Below, in pieces: positions 1 through 9,319 of a stretch of 64,000 bases of DNA. Source of the stretch: Anaerosalibacter massiliensis (GTDB lineage Bacteria; Bacillota; Clostridia; Tissierellales; Sporanaerobacteraceae); the NCBI GenBank assembly GCA_000751555.1, contig CCEZ01000008.1:62001-126000 (forward strand). The letters are read 5' to 3'. The notes beneath the pieces were generated by a model. That model did no database searches and had not been told where the DNA came from. It saw only the letters and a program-made list of their open reading frames with translations. Within the stretch, counting starts at the first letter, position 1. Every line of letters begins with the position of its first letter. Position numbers and translations under genes: made by a program.

Positions 1-384
1 AATATCTTCAATAGGAACTCCACCATTTAAAGCATTCTTAATATTAGAAAACTGTTTACCTAAATTAATAATACTCTGTGCTAAAAAAACATCTCTACTT
101 AAAAGTTCTTGTTCAGTAAGGAGAAATAATGCTTCTATTGACTTTATTTTGCTATAAACTTTCTTCTTTCGCCAATTATTCCTTTTTCCTGATGATGCAG
201 ATGGTTGTTCTTTATTTACAATATTTTTCTTCCTATCAGAACCATCATCAGACATTTTAATTCCTTGATCTGTTAGAAACTGACGTGCTCCCGGTGTAAG
301 TTTTGAGCCTAGTTCTAGTTCATAAGTTGTAAAAGGTTCTTTTCTATATAAATCCCGCAAATCAATTTCGGTAATAAACTTCAT
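1..384 (-). CDS. EutT-like cobalamin adenosyltransferase homologue, partial at left edge
   Basis: The gene starts at ATG 384 behind a GGGGG ribosome binding site and runs off the window after about 128 codons. Its N-terminus (MKFITEIDLRDLY, then a SKLTPGARQFL segment) resembles EutT, the ethanolamine-utilisation corrinoid adenosyltransferase. EutT carries a Cys-Cys-x-x-Cys metal motif shortly after this segment. The corresponding stretch here is a basic, Ser/Lys-rich linker without cysteines. It lies 12 bases downstream of the EutP-like GTPase, so it belongs to the choline operon. Choline lyase needs no B12, so adenosyltransferase activity is doubtful and a structural or signature role is possible. 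The rest of the protein cannot be seen. Confidence 0.6.
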   Translation of the reverse strand, partial: MKFITEIDLRDLYRKEPFTTYELELGSKLTPGARQFLTDQGIKMSDDGSDRKKNIVNKEQPSASSGKRNNWRKKKVYSKIKSIEALFLLTEQELLSRDVFLAQSIINLGKQFSNIKNALNGGVPIEDI

Positions 385-396
385 CTGAATCCCCCT

Positions 397-840
397 TTAC
401 TTTTCTTTTAAAAATAAATGTTCTTTTAAAGTTTTAATGCCTATTTCACTAGGAACACTAATCTTATAATAAGGCTCTGAAATTCCTATTTTTTTCAACT
501 GTTGAATACAGAGATCCTCATTTTCTGCCATTAAATCAACTTTAGTTATTACGCCAATTACAGGACATTTAAATGCCTTGGCAAAACCAGGCGAATATAC
601 ATCAACGCATTTCGACTGATCAACTAGAATCAAAATATGTGATGCATCTTGTGCAGTCGCAATTAGATGTTTATACATCCAAGTATTTTCTACATAAGAA
701 CCTGGAACATCTATTGTGTTTTTCCCGTAAATAATATCTTGTGTTTTTCTTAATGGCCCGTTGTAATCATTCAATGCATTGACCAATGTAGTCTTTCCAC
801 AATTTGTAGGTCCAATAACCATTATTCTTTTCTTTCTCAT
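397..840 (-). CDS. EutP/PduV-like small GTPase of the microcompartment operon
   Basis: This 147-residue protein has the P-loop GPTNCGKTT near residue 10, a DVPGSY switch motif near residue 45 and the guanine-recognition motif TKVDL near residue 100. These are hallmarks of the EutP/PduV family of Ras-like GTPases found in microcompartment operons. PduV-type proteins are linked to compartment localisation or filament association, but their exact role is unsettled. The length matches the family. It lies between the EutS-like shell gene and the EutT-like gene in the same transcript. Confidence 0.85.
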   Translation of the reverse strand: MRKKRIMVIGPTNCGKTTLVNALNDYNGPLRKTQDIIYGKNTIDVPGSYVENTWMYKHLIATAQDASHILILVDQSKCVDVYSPGFAKAFKCPVIGVITKVDLMAENEDLCIQQLKKIGISEPYYKISVPSEIGIKTLKEHLFLKEK

Positions 841-857
841 GTCCTCTAGCTCCTTTC

Positions 858-1211
858 TTATGTTCTTGTAATAGGAGCAGTCGTAAAGTTCATCAAGTTT
901 TTCAATCTATCATTTATGGCAGTAAGTGCAGTTTCAACAGCCTGAACATCACCAGTTATAACTAGAGACCCTGTAAAACGGTCTAGAAATCCAATTTCAA
1001 CATCTGCAACTTTTGTTGCAATATCAGCTGCAATAATAACTGTTTCAAAGGGTGTTATTGTTAGAATTCCAATTGCTTCTTTATTATCTATTCCTAAGCG
1101 TTCATAAATATCTGGCATAGGAGAAGCAATAATATGAGCAATTGTAATCTGTTTTCCAGGCACTGACTCTTGTATAATACGTTCCATAGTCTTTCCACCA
1201 AGTTCTCCCAT
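858..1211 (-). CDS. EutS/PduU-like BMC shell protein
   Basis: This 117-residue protein matches the circularly permuted BMC-H family: an [12 protein letters not shown] opening (EutS-like beta-barrel region), then a BMC fold with an [17 protein letters not shown] segment. EutS and PduU form hexamers in the microcompartment shell. The start at 1211 has a GAGAGGA ribosome binding site. A second Met at 1187 would match the E. coli EutS start more closely and cannot be excluded. It lies directly downstream of the CutD activase gene, consistent with a shell component of a choline-degrading compartment. Confidence 0.9.
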   Translation of the reverse strand: MGELGGKTMERIIQESVPGKQITIAHIIASPMPDIYERLGIDNKEAIGILTITPFETVIIAADIATKVADVEIGFLDRFTGSLVITGDVQAVETALTAINDRLKNLMNFTTAPITRT

Positions 1212-1254
1212 AAAAGATTCCTCTCAATCTATTTTCTAATCTAATAACTACTTG

Positions 1255-2205
1255 CTAATGCCTAATAACTTCAACTGGAAAATCATACTTTTTAATCCAA
1301 CTTTCAATTCTATCTAAATCATCATTACTTAAGCTTGGATCTCCCTCTATTGGATATTCCTTACCTAATTGGTTGTACTTATTAACACCTAATTTATGAT
1401 AAGGAAGCAAATCTATCCCCTTAAAGTTTTTATAATCACGGAAGGGCATTAAAAATTTAACTATACCATCAATCTCCTCTTGACTATCATTTATACCTTT
1501 TAACAAAGGCATTCTAATCTTTACATCATGTCTGCGGTGAAGAAGCTCCTTTAAATTTTCTAGAATTCTTTCATTGTGTACTCCCGTTAACTGATAGTGT
1601 CGTTCAGAATCAATATGTTTTAAATCAAAAAGGAATAAATCTGTAAATTCAGCAATATGAAGTATTGATTCCTTCTTTGCATAACCACAGGTCTCAATAG
1701 CAGTATTGATTCCTTCCTGTTTACATGCCATAAGCAAATTTGCTGCAAATTCTGGCTGCCTAGTTACTTCACCACCACCTAATGTAACACCACCACCTGA
1801 AAGATCATAAAAGCTTTTATCTTCTTCAATAATTTCCATAAGTTCAGAAATAGTCTTCATTTCGCCAACAATAGATAAAGCAGACTGAGTACAGACTTGC
1901 TCACATTTGCGACAACCCAAACAATCAATATTATGATTAACCTCATGTTTTGACTCTCTAGAAATAGTATGTATATTAACTGGGCAAACAGAAACACAAG
2001 CTCCACAATCAATACATAAATCTTTTTTAAACATAACTTGATATTTAGCTTCTAATCCTTCAGGATTTGAACACCATTTGCATCTTAATGGACATCCTTT
2101 AAAAAACACCAATGTTCTTACTCCTGGTCCATCATATATATTATATTTTTGAACATTAAAAATTAATGCTTTTCTTTCAATTACTCCTGCACTCATATTG
2201 TTCAT
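1255..2205 (-). CDS. cutD: Choline trimethylamine-lyase activating enzyme (radical SAM)
   Basis: CutD cleaves S-adenosylmethionine and abstracts hydrogen from the C-terminal glycine of CutC to make the glycyl radical. The 316-residue protein has the radical-SAM cluster at C38, C42 and C45 (CX3CX2C, typical of activases). Two ferredoxin-like clusters follow at C64/C67/C70/C74 and C95/C98/C101/C105. A glycine-rich SGGGVTLGGGEV SAM-binding segment is also present. It sits 121 bases downstream of cutC, separated by a GC-rich stem. Pairing with a CutC carrying all choline-site residues makes the substrate assignment firm. Confidence 0.94.
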   Translation of the reverse strand: MNNMSAGVIERKALIFNVQKYNIYDGPGVRTLVFFKGCPLRCKWCSNPEGLEAKYQVMFKKDLCIDCGACVSVCPVNIHTISRESKHEVNHNIDCLGCRKCEQVCTQSALSIVGEMKTISELMEIIEEDKSFYDLSGGGVTLGGGEVTRQPEFAANLLMACKQEGINTAIETCGYAKKESILHIAEFTDLFLFDLKHIDSERHYQLTGVHNERILENLKELLHRRHDVKIRMPLLKGINDSQEEIDGIVKFLMPFRDYKNFKGIDLLPYHKLGVNKYNQLGKEYPIEGDPSLSNDDLDRIESWIKKYDFPVEVIRH

Positions 2206-2260
2206 AACATTTAATCTCCCATTTGATTCATTTTAGTATTTAAATATAATTTATACTGCA

Positions 2261-2293
2261 CCCGCCCTCTAGCATATAAAGAACGGGCAACAG
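2261..2293 (-). other. Intercistronic stem-loop between cutC and cutD
   Basis: An imperfect GC-rich inverted repeat (ACCCGCCCTCT against AGAACGGGC) lies between cutC and cutD in otherwise AT-rich DNA. No strong T-run follows on the coding strand. It therefore looks more like an mRNA stabilising or processing stem that sets the lyase:activase ratio than a full terminator. This is inference from sequence alone. Confidence 0.4.
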
Positions 2294-2326
2294 ATAAATT
2301 AATTTTAAATAAATTGAATGTCATAT

Positions 2327-4876
2327 TTATAAATGTGTCAACATAGTTCTACTAATAATCTCATCTTGAACATCTTTGCAAAGCTCAACAAAGAATGCAC
2401 TATAACCTGCTACACGAACAATTAAATCACGATATTGTTCTGGATGTTTCTGTGCATCAAGTAATGTTTCGTTGTCTAAATAGTTAAACTGCATTTGTCC
2501 ATTGCCAAATAAACAAGCAGTACGAAGTAGTGTAATAATACCTTCCTCACCTTGTGGTGTATCCAATAGTCCTGACATAAGCTTAAAGTTGTGAACCATA
2601 CCTATATTCATATTATCGCAAGACATTTTGGAAACAGACTTAATAATAGCAGTTGGTCCTTTCACATCTGCACCTTGAGTAGGACTAATACCATCAGATA
2701 ATGGTGTCCAAGCTTTACGTCCATTAGCAGATGCACCTGTCATTTGACCAAATGGTGTATTGTTGGAAATAGACAAAGTACCATGACTAAGAGTAGAATA
2801 TAGAGTTCTGTGCTTACGATGTTCTGTTTCTGTAAAGTTGATCAAATCTGCAGCAATCAAGTCCGCATAGTCATCATCATTACCGTACTTAGGAGCCTTC
2901 AAACAATCATTTTTAATTTGTTCATAACCTACAAAATCAGCTTTCAATGCTTCATTTAGCTCCTGAAGAGTGTATTTCTTTTCATCAAATACTAATTTCT
3001 TAATAGCAGCCATAGAATCTACATATGTGGCCAATCCACTCCATACAACACCAGGACCAAAGTTATACATAGCTCCGCCAGCAGAAACATCCTTACCTTT
3101 TTCCATACAACCTTCATACATTATAGACATTAAAGGCTTTGGAGCTAATTCTCTATGGGCACGTTGAGAAATAACAGTAGCAACATTAGTCCATTTTGTA
3201 ATATATTTAATTTCTTCCTTAACAGCTCTATCAAACTCTTCATAAGTTTTAAATCTGCTCAAATCTCCCATATCAGGACAAACTTGTTTTCCATACCATA
3301 GAGGAACTCCGTGATTTAGAACTAATTCAATACATATAGGCCATTGAGTATAAGCAGTAGAAGTCCATTGATATAGACGACCAGCTTTTTGAGGTTCTAC
3401 ACAGCCCATTAGACAATAGTCTCTAGCATCTTCTATAGAAACACCTTTTGCCAACATCATCTTAATATGTGCATCATCAAAATGACAAGCTGGGAATCCC
3501 ATACCAGCACGGACAACATCAACAATCTTCTTTAAATATTTCTTAGGTGATTTACTATGGATACGGCATGCCAAAGATGGTTGATAAACCTTAACATGAC
3601 GAACAGCATCCATAAGTAAATAAGTCAAATCATTTGTTGCATCAAGACCTTCACGAGTAACACCACCAACACACATATTGACAAATGGTTGATATCCTGC
3701 AAAGAATTTAGAACTATCTTCACTAGTGATCCACATCATTTCAGACATTTTAATCAACATACAACCAGCTAATTCAAATGCTTCATAATCAGTCATACGA
3801 CCTTCTTCAATATCAGCTTTATAGAATGGATACATATATTGGTCAACACGTCCAATAGACATACCTGTTTGATTCTCTTCAACTACCAATAGAGATTCTA
3901 CAGTCCAAACAGCTTGAATTGCTTCCCAGAAAGTACGAGGTTTATGTGCTGGGACATGTGCATTAACTTCAGAAATCTTTTGTAATTCTTTCTTACGCTT
4001 AGGATCAGTTTCCTTTGCAGCTAATTCAGCCGCATAGTCAGATAACCTCTTAGCGTAGATCATAACACCTTCTGTAGTATCAATAATAGATTTATAAAAA
4101 TAAATTTTTTCAATATCTTCAGGATTATCATAATCCAATTTTTCTAAATGTTCCTTTGCTTCTTGTTGAATGTCTAACATGCCCTTTTTCATCAGTATTA
4201 CATCATATCCAGGGTTTGAATCTCCACCACCGTTAACTGCATGGTAAGAACAATCTGAAACAAAAGATTCACCAGAAAGTTCCCAAACTCCAGCTTCACG
4301 ATATTGATCTTCACAATATTCGTCAACGGATTTACCTTCCCAGAATGGAAAAAGTTCTTCACGCATAATCTTTTTATCTTCCTCAGAAATATAAAATGGA
4401 TCTTGAGGACGTGTACCTATAGTATCAATTTCATCAACCATCCATCTCCATGCAATATCAGGAGAAAAAGCTCCAGCACGAGGTGCACCACAAGGAGACC
4501 CTACAATAAGCTCATCATCTTGAATTACTAAAGGTGCTGTTTCACAACAATAGCGGAAACATTTCGCACGTAATAAAATTTTAGGCATACCGGGATTTTC
4601 CTTAGCAATCTTTGTAATTGCTCTAGCACGATATGTTGTGATAGAAGGTTTCCATTTTAAATATCTTTCTTTCAACCTCTTTAAACGATCTGTCATTCCA
4701 TTTGGAATTTCCTCATTTTTCATACAAGATGTTGCACAATTATTAAAACCTTGATCTGGTTCTTCTGAAATTTCTTTTGAAATGCCTTCAAACATTTTCA
4801 TCAAAGTAGCTCGTTCTTCTACAGACATATTTTTAGTTGCTTCTGCAAACTTATTTGAAAACTCACGAATATCCAA
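2327..4876 (-). CDS. cutC: Choline trimethylamine-lyase, glycyl radical enzyme
   Basis: CutC cleaves choline to trimethylamine and acetaldehyde inside a microcompartment. The 849-residue length matches the Desulfovibrio-type enzyme (about 846 residues). Every diagnostic residue known there appears with a uniform +3 offset: Y211, D219 (GGGD), F398, catalytic C492 and E494 (MGCVEP) and radical G824 (RVAGYS). This separates it from glycerol dehydratase and pyruvate formate-lyase. The N-terminal 35 residues form a likely amphipathic helix of the kind used as an encapsulation signal. It lies between the aldehyde dehydrogenase and cutD genes. Confidence 0.96.
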   Translation of the reverse strand: MDIREFSNKFAEATKNMSVEERATLMKMFEGISKEISEEPDQGFNNCATSCMKNEEIPNGMTDRLKRLKERYLKWKPSITTYRARAITKIAKENPGMPKILLRAKCFRYCCETAPLVIQDDELIVGSPCGAPRAGAFSPDIAWRWMVDEIDTIGTRPQDPFYISEEDKKIMREELFPFWEGKSVDEYCEDQYREAGVWELSGESFVSDCSYHAVNGGGDSNPGYDVILMKKGMLDIQQEAKEHLEKLDYDNPEDIEKIYFYKSIIDTTEGVMIYAKRLSDYAAELAAKETDPKRKKELQKISEVNAHVPAHKPRTFWEAIQAVWTVESLLVVEENQTGMSIGRVDQYMYPFYKADIEEGRMTDYEAFELAGCMLIKMSEMMWITSEDSSKFFAGYQPFVNMCVGGVTREGLDATNDLTYLLMDAVRHVKVYQPSLACRIHSKSPKKYLKKIVDVVRAGMGFPACHFDDAHIKMMLAKGVSIEDARDYCLMGCVEPQKAGRLYQWTSTAYTQWPICIELVLNHGVPLWYGKQVCPDMGDLSRFKTYEEFDRAVKEEIKYITKWTNVATVISQRAHRELAPKPLMSIMYEGCMEKGKDVSAGGAMYNFGPGVVWSGLATYVDSMAAIKKLVFDEKKYTLQELNEALKADFVGYEQIKNDCLKAPKYGNDDDYADLIAADLINFTETEHRKHRTLYSTLSHGTLSISNNTPFGQMTGASANGRKAWTPLSDGISPTQGADVKGPTAIIKSVSKMSCDNMNIGMVHNFKLMSGLLDTPQGEEGIITLLRTACLFGNGQMQFNYLDNETLLDAQKHPEQYRDLIVRVAGYSAFFVELCKDVQDEIISRTMLTHL

Positions 4877-4965
4877 ATTTATAACCTCTCTTCTTTTATT
4901 ATTTCAGATTTGGCTATCTGATATTTAAAACCTATTACTTGCCATACCCTATCTATAAATGTACT

Positions 4966-6459
4966 TTAACCAATTTCTTCGATAGCTTTTTTCAAAATAC
5001 TTTGTATTAGCTTCATATCCTCTGAACTATAACCTTCCTGTGGTTTTGTCACGCTACAGAAGTCGGGTTTTTCTTCTGTAAATATTCCACGAGTAATTTC
5101 TTCTACTTTCCGCACGCCATATCCAACTTTGCGTATGTAGATAAGATTCATTGGTGAAACATTATCAGAGGTCATACCTTCACCTGCTGATCCACTGCCT
5201 AGAGTCATGGCAGGAAATAAATTAGTTGTAGCTCCCATACTGCCAAAAGAAGCTGGGGTATTAACAAGCACCCTTCCTACTGGTTTTCTCAATGCAAACT
5301 GGCGAATAACTTCTTCATCTTTTGAATAAATAACAAGAGTATGTCCATGTCTTTCACTTAGCAATAATTCAATACATTTTTCACAGGCATGCATCCAGTC
5401 ATCTTCAATATAATAAGATAGTACTGGGCAAAGTTTTTCCCTTGAGTAAGGATTGGTCTCAGAAACATACTTCTGTTCTGAAATCAATAATATTGCGCTA
5501 TCGGGAATACAGAAACCTGCTCTTTTAGCTAACTCCTGTGCTGATTTTCCAACCATCTCTGAATCCATGCTTCCATCGGAATGGAAAAAGAGAGAACCTA
5601 TTTTTTCTGATTCTTCTTCTGTCATGAAATAGGCACCATTATTTTGCAGTTCATGTTTAACATCCGCTGCAATACAGCTATCTACAACAATAGATTGTTC
5701 TGCTGCTGACACCATTCCATTATCAAAGGTTTTACTGTCAATAATATCTCTCACCGCTTGTTTCACATCAGCTGTACGTTCTATAAATGCTGGTCCATTG
5801 CCAGCACCTCCATAAATAACAGGTTTTCCCGATTTATATGCTTCTTTAAGTAATTTAGGAACTCCTGTATTCATAATTAAAGAGGTTGCTTTATGGTTCA
5901 TTAATTCAATTGCCCCGCTAGGTGTTACAGTATGCAAATGCGAAATAGCCCCTTCTGGCAATCCATACCCTTCTGCTGCACGAATCATAATATCAAGTGC
6001 CCTGCAAATTGTTTTCTTTGCTCTAGGATGTGGAGAAAAAACAATAGCATTGCCAGATTTAATTGAAATTAAAGTCTTGTATATAGTAGTAGAAACAGGA
6101 CTGGTTGCAGGACATAATGCAACAATCGTCCCCACAGGTATACCTACATCCATAGTCTTGTTCTGACTATCTTCGTTAATAATACCTACGCAACGCATAC
6201 CTCTAAGTTTGGTTGGTAAATACTCACAAACAAATCTATTTTTGATATATTTATCTTGCCATTTGCCATAATCAGTCTCATTACTGGACATCATAGCAAG
6301 TTCATAGGCATGCTTTCCAATTTCCTCTGCCATACGCTCAACAATCTCATCCAGTTTTTCCTGTGGAAAAGCTGCTAAAAGTTTTTGTGCCTCTCTGGCA
6401 TTTTCCATAAGAATTCGTGATTCTTGGATGGAGAGCAAGTCATTGTCAATAATATTCAT
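4966..6459 (-). CDS. Microcompartment aldehyde dehydrogenase homologue with Ser at the catalytic Cys position
   Basis: This 497-residue protein belongs to the EutE/CutF/AdhE-N acetaldehyde dehydrogenase family (FPQEKLDEIVERM start, CPATSPVSTTIYKT segment). Family members oxidise acetaldehyde to acetyl-CoA through a cysteine in the motif FDNG-x-x-C-x-x-EQ. Here it reads FDNGMVSAAEQ, so residue 251 is Ser, encoded by TCA at 5707-5709. The C-terminal helix (KLIQSILKKAIEEIG) resembles an encapsulation peptide. It may be a structural or regulatory paralogue, with the active enzyme encoded beyond the left edge. The start has a GGAGAG site. Confidence 0.88.
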   Translation of the reverse strand: MNIIDNDLLSIQESRILMENAREAQKLLAAFPQEKLDEIVERMAEEIGKHAYELAMMSSNETDYGKWQDKYIKNRFVCEYLPTKLRGMRCVGIINEDSQNKTMDVGIPVGTIVALCPATSPVSTTIYKTLISIKSGNAIVFSPHPRAKKTICRALDIMIRAAEGYGLPEGAISHLHTVTPSGAIELMNHKATSLIMNTGVPKLLKEAYKSGKPVIYGGAGNGPAFIERTADVKQAVRDIIDSKTFDNGMVSAAEQSIVVDSCIAADVKHELQNNGAYFMTEEESEKIGSLFFHSDGSMDSEMVGKSAQELAKRAGFCIPDSAILLISEQKYVSETNPYSREKLCPVLSYYIEDDWMHACEKCIELLLSERHGHTLVIYSKDEEVIRQFALRKPVGRVLVNTPASFGSMGATTNLFPAMTLGSGSAGEGMTSDNVSPMNLIYIRKVGYGVRKVEEITRGIFTEEKPDFCSVTKPQEGYSSEDMKLIQSILKKAIEEIG

Positions 6460-6524
6460 TTCTAACTCTCCTTTTATTTTTTATATTTATAGTATTTTTT
6501 TACAATATTGTCACGCTATATATA

Positions 6525-6827
6525 TTAAGGGAGCAAATTCTCAAGAGAATAACGTGCAATAATTTTTTCAAGATCTGGATGTGGACTTGCAATAACAACT
6601 GAACTATAAACTTCTGCTCCCATATCTTCAACAGCTTTTACACCAGTTTCAACAGCTGTTTTACATGCTCCTACATCACCACTAACTAATACAGAAATAT
6701 AGCCAGAAGCTACATTCTCATATCCAATCAATTCAACATCTGCAGATTTACACATTGCATCTGCAGCCTCCAAAACAAAGACTAGACCAAATGTTTCTAT
6801 TAAACCTAATGCTGCAGAATTATACAT
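6525..6827 (-). CDS. BMC-H shell protein
   Basis: This is a canonical single-domain bacterial microcompartment hexamer protein of about 100 residues: AALGLIETFGLVFVLEAADAM at the start, an ALVSGDVGA-like pore-helix region, and a C-terminal SPHPDLEKII signature. Such proteins tile the shell facets around a small central pore. ATG 6827 is preferred over the in-frame ATG at 6833 because the GAGAGGA site lies 8 bases before it. It lies in tandem with a second BMC-H gene, just upstream of the aldehyde dehydrogenase gene. Confidence 0.95.
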   Translation of the reverse strand: MYNSAALGLIETFGLVFVLEAADAMCKSADVELIGYENVASGYISVLVSGDVGACKTAVETGVKAVEDMGAEVYSSVVIASPHPDLEKIIARYSLENLLP

Positions 6828-6853
6828 TTGCATTTCCTCTCTCTCACTTTATT

Positions 6854-7150
6854 TTATGCATCAATATCATGTACTGAAACAATATCTCCAACGCTTTTAA
6901 TTGGTCGTGGCATAACATTTTGTGCCGTCAATTTGCCTATTGCTGAAGCAGCAGCAGCTCCTGCTTCCACAGATGCCTTAACAGCAGCCACATCACCTTT
7001 TACCATAACTGTTACAAGAGTAGAACCTATATTTTCATATGATATGAGTTCTACATCAGCAGCTTTCAACATTTTATCTGCTGCCTCAAGTGCTGGAACC
7101 ATACCTAGTGTTTCAATAAGACCTAAAGCTTCTTCTCCATAGTATCTCAC
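6854..7150 (-). CDS. BMC-H shell protein
   Basis: This 98-residue single BMC domain protein opens with EALGLIETLGMVPALEAADKM and has the VTVMVKGDVAAVKASVEAGAAAA segment typical of shell hexamers. Its C-terminus (RPIKSVGDIVSVHDIDA) differs from its neighbour and lacks the SPHPDLE tail, so the two paralogues probably have distinct positions or pores in the shell. Translation begins at GTG 7150, 8 bases after a strong GGAGGGG site. An 11-bp hairpin separates it from the upstream 88-residue gene. Confidence 0.95.
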   Translation of the reverse strand: MRYYGEEALGLIETLGMVPALEAADKMLKAADVELISYENIGSTLVTVMVKGDVAAVKASVEAGAAAASAIGKLTAQNVMPRPIKSVGDIVSVHDIDA

Positions 7151-7247
7151 TCATAGCTCCCCTCCTCTTTATAAAATGTGTGCTTTTTAAAAACCTTTTC
7201 AAACCAGTACAATCTTTTCAAATTGTTTCTCTTTAAAAATATCTATC

Positions 7248-7278
7248 TATTATTTAAACTCCTAGAATTTAAATAATA
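7248..7278 (-). other. Hairpin between small unknown gene and shell genes
   Basis: A perfect 11-bp inverted repeat (TATTATTTAAA and its complement, 9-base loop) lies in the 138-base gap upstream of the first BMC-H gene. The coding strand has only a weak T-rich stretch after it. It may be a leaky terminator or a processing site that raises shell-protein transcript relative to the upstream genes. Confidence 0.4.
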
Positions 7279-7288
7279 ATCCAAATCA

Positions 7289-7555
7289 TTAGTCCTTAAT
7301 ATATTTATTAATTGTAGCTGCACCTTCTTCATGTGCATGATAGTAAATCCTCAATTGACCTGTTTGATCCATTTCAAATCTTGTTTCTTCAAGAAGACCA
7401 TTAGCTTCAGCTGTCATTAAAGCTGCTACTACAGCATCTTTTTTAAGTGCTTTAAAATTGCCATATTCATCTTTCAAAGCTTCAATAACATCTTCTGCAC
7501 ATGCTTCTTTTACTGTTGTAAAGTATTTTAAAATAGCATAGTTGAGTGGCTTCAT
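7289..7555 (-). CDS. Small protein of unknown function in the choline operon
   Basis: This 88-residue soluble protein has a good AGGAGG site 10 bases before ATG 7555. I do not recognise a named family. The predicted pattern is helix-rich with a C-terminal beta segment (LRIYYHAHEE), and the EDVIEALKDEYG...KKDAVVAALMTAEANGLLEETR region resembles a small winged-helix or DprA-tail-like fold. It starts directly after the permease gene stop and precedes the shell genes, so it is probably co-expressed. A role in regulation or core assembly is possible but only a guess. Confidence 0.75.
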   Translation of the reverse strand: MKPLNYAILKYFTTVKEACAEDVIEALKDEYGNFKALKKDAVVAALMTAEANGLLEETRFEMDQTGQLRIYYHAHEEGAATINKYIKD

Positions 7556-7556
7556 A

Positions 7557-8648
7557 CTAATTAACCTCCTTTTTTCTGAATAAATCCATTGGATTCATTG
7601 CAATTACCAAGATACCAAGCATCATTAATATAGCAGAAATCCAAGCGATAGGAGGTAATGACCAACCATCTATACCACCAAATATTCCAAGTATTATCCA
7701 ACAGAAGAATGGTCCCCAGAATGAATAAGTAGCATTACAAGCCATACCAAGAGCTGCACCACACATACTATTGCCCTTGTACCAAGTCATAAATGAAACA
7801 AATGCACAAAGACCACTTAAAGCAAACCAAATCATAGCAGGACCACTTGTGAATGCTTGACCAGCTAGAGCAAATGAAAGCTTAACGCTACCTGACATCT
7901 TGCCAAAGATAGGAACTAATATAAATAAATTTGCAAGTCCTGATGTTGCTTGGCGAATAGTAATACCTATTTCAGAGTCAATCATAGATGTACCATAACC
8001 AGCTATACAACCTTCAAAGCCCCAACCAAGAGCAGCAAAGAATGCAATACATAGACCTAGGAACATGCCGTCTGGAGCATCGTTACCAATGCTTGTACTG
8101 CCAATTAAGAAACTAGCAATAACACAAATAATAATACCGATTGTCACACGTTTACTTATTTTTTGCTTGAACAAAATCCTGCCTAAAATAGCACCGATGG
8201 CTGGACAAAGAGCAGTAATAGGAGTAACTATAGAACCGGCCATTTGAAGACCAACAACATAAGCTGTACTGGCTACAGGTCCTCCTGCAAGAGCCGCTAA
8301 GATCATCATACGACCTGGAGCAGTATTTAAACATCTTATGAAGTCTCCAAATTTACCTTTAATAGCTGCATTAATCATTGCCCAAATGGCACTACAGATA
8401 TCGTTAACAGCACCACCAAGTGCGCCTAGTAAATACGCAATAGCGAAGGTAGATAAGCCAGCTGTATTAGGGCCATACCAGTCACTCCAAACCCCCTTAG
8501 TCATACCAAAAGTTAAAAATGCTGAATATAATCCATATGTAACGCCTGAAAATAAAGCTATCCTAACACCTTTTTTAAAAAATTGTTCTGATAATTTCTT
8601 TTTAGCAGCAACTGCAGATGGATCCGTTGCTCCCATTCCATCATTCAT
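7557..8648 (-). CDS. DMT-superfamily (EamA-like) permease, first gene of the choline operon
   Basis: This 363-residue integral membrane protein has about ten hydrophobic segments. They are arranged as two similar halves, with GGPVASTAYVVGLQMAGSIVTPITALCPAIGAILGRI in the middle, as in drug/metabolite transporters of the EamA/RhaT type. It is the first gene of the choline operon, so import of choline or export of a product such as trimethylamine or ethanol is plausible. The sequence does not settle which. The start has an AAAGGAG site. A cre-like sequence lies 36 bases upstream. Confidence 0.85.
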   Translation of the reverse strand: MNDGMGATDPSAVAAKKKLSEQFFKKGVRIALFSGVTYGLYSAFLTFGMTKGVWSDWYGPNTAGLSTFAIAYLLGALGGAVNDICSAIWAMINAAIKGKFGDFIRCLNTAPGRMMILAALAGGPVASTAYVVGLQMAGSIVTPITALCPAIGAILGRILFKQKISKRVTIGIIICVIASFLIGSTSIGNDAPDGMFLGLCIAFFAALGWGFEGCIAGYGTSMIDSEIGITIRQATSGLANLFILVPIFGKMSGSVKLSFALAGQAFTSGPAMIWFALSGLCAFVSFMTWYKGNSMCGAALGMACNATYSFWGPFFCWIILGIFGGIDGWSLPPIAWISAILMMLGILVIAMNPMDLFRKKEVN

Positions 8649-8683
8649 AAATAAAACTCCTTTCTCTATAAAATCAAATTTTG

Positions 8684-8698
8684 ATGAAAACGTTTTAA
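8684..8698. promoter_or_regulatory. cre-like catabolite-repression site before the choline operon
   Basis: ATGAAAACGTTTTAA matches the CcpA cre consensus (WTGNAANCGNWNNCW) with one mismatch, and the core AAAACGTTTT is a perfect palindrome. It lies 36-50 bases upstream of the first choline-operon start, where a bound repressor could block transcription. It suggests carbon catabolite control by CcpA or another LacI-family protein. Confidence 0.5.
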
Positions 8699-8751
8699 TA
8701 CCTATTCAGAAACTTACCTTAATATATTGCTCTCAAGGACAGTATTACTGA

Positions 8752-9319
8752 CTTTTTTTTAACAATACATTAATGCGGTATTGATTATAATATTAAATGA
8801 ATTAGTTATTTTTTTATGGAATAAAGCAAAATATTTTATTGTATAATATATACGAACTTCATAATCCTTTTGTACTTTCATTACTTTTTTGTACTATTTA
8901 CTTGTAAAATAATTATATAAAAATAGAACCAGTAAATTTACTGGTGAAAAAACTAAAATCATACCTTTCCTTAGCAAATATAAGAATATAAGTTCTAACC
9001 CCTTGAAATTTTACCTGCATGTATGATATACTGTAAAGGTTAGTTTGTTGATATGAGTATTTAATTAATGCAAAAGTAAATAATTTTTATAATAATCCTA
9101 TCCTTATTCTCAAAACTAATTTTTAGACAGTTCTATTATTATATCCTTACTAATCTATGTAAAAAATTAGATATATTTCTTATTTTTTACTAATTATAGT
9201 ATTTTAAAAAATTATATCCAAAGAGATTATAATAAAATCCTATTAAGGACAACCATTCCATAGGGTTTGAATATGTAAAAAGATATCAATTATATAGGCA
9301 GCAAAGAGGTGAGTTTTCT
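8752..9319. other. Long divergent intergenic region between choline operon and sigma factor
   Basis: No gene is supported in this AT-rich stretch. It holds a perfect 18-bp palindrome (ACCAGTAAATTTACTGGT) at 8928-8945 and two TTTTGTACT direct repeats near 8870 and 8888. Both could be regulator sites for the divergent choline operon and sigma gene. I could not fix a promoter for either gene. Confidence 0.4.

Noticed and set aside
1-8648. Ethanolamine (eut) or propanediol (pdu) microcompartment operon
   Set aside because: No EutBC or PduCDE genes are present. The glycyl radical enzyme carries every choline-lyase residue at a constant offset, and an activase follows.
8864-8900. TTTTGTACT repeats near the choline operon as further YhfZ operators
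   Set aside because: They lack the TACA...TGTATA inverted arrangement and lie far from yhf genes, so similarity to the 17-bp element is superficial.
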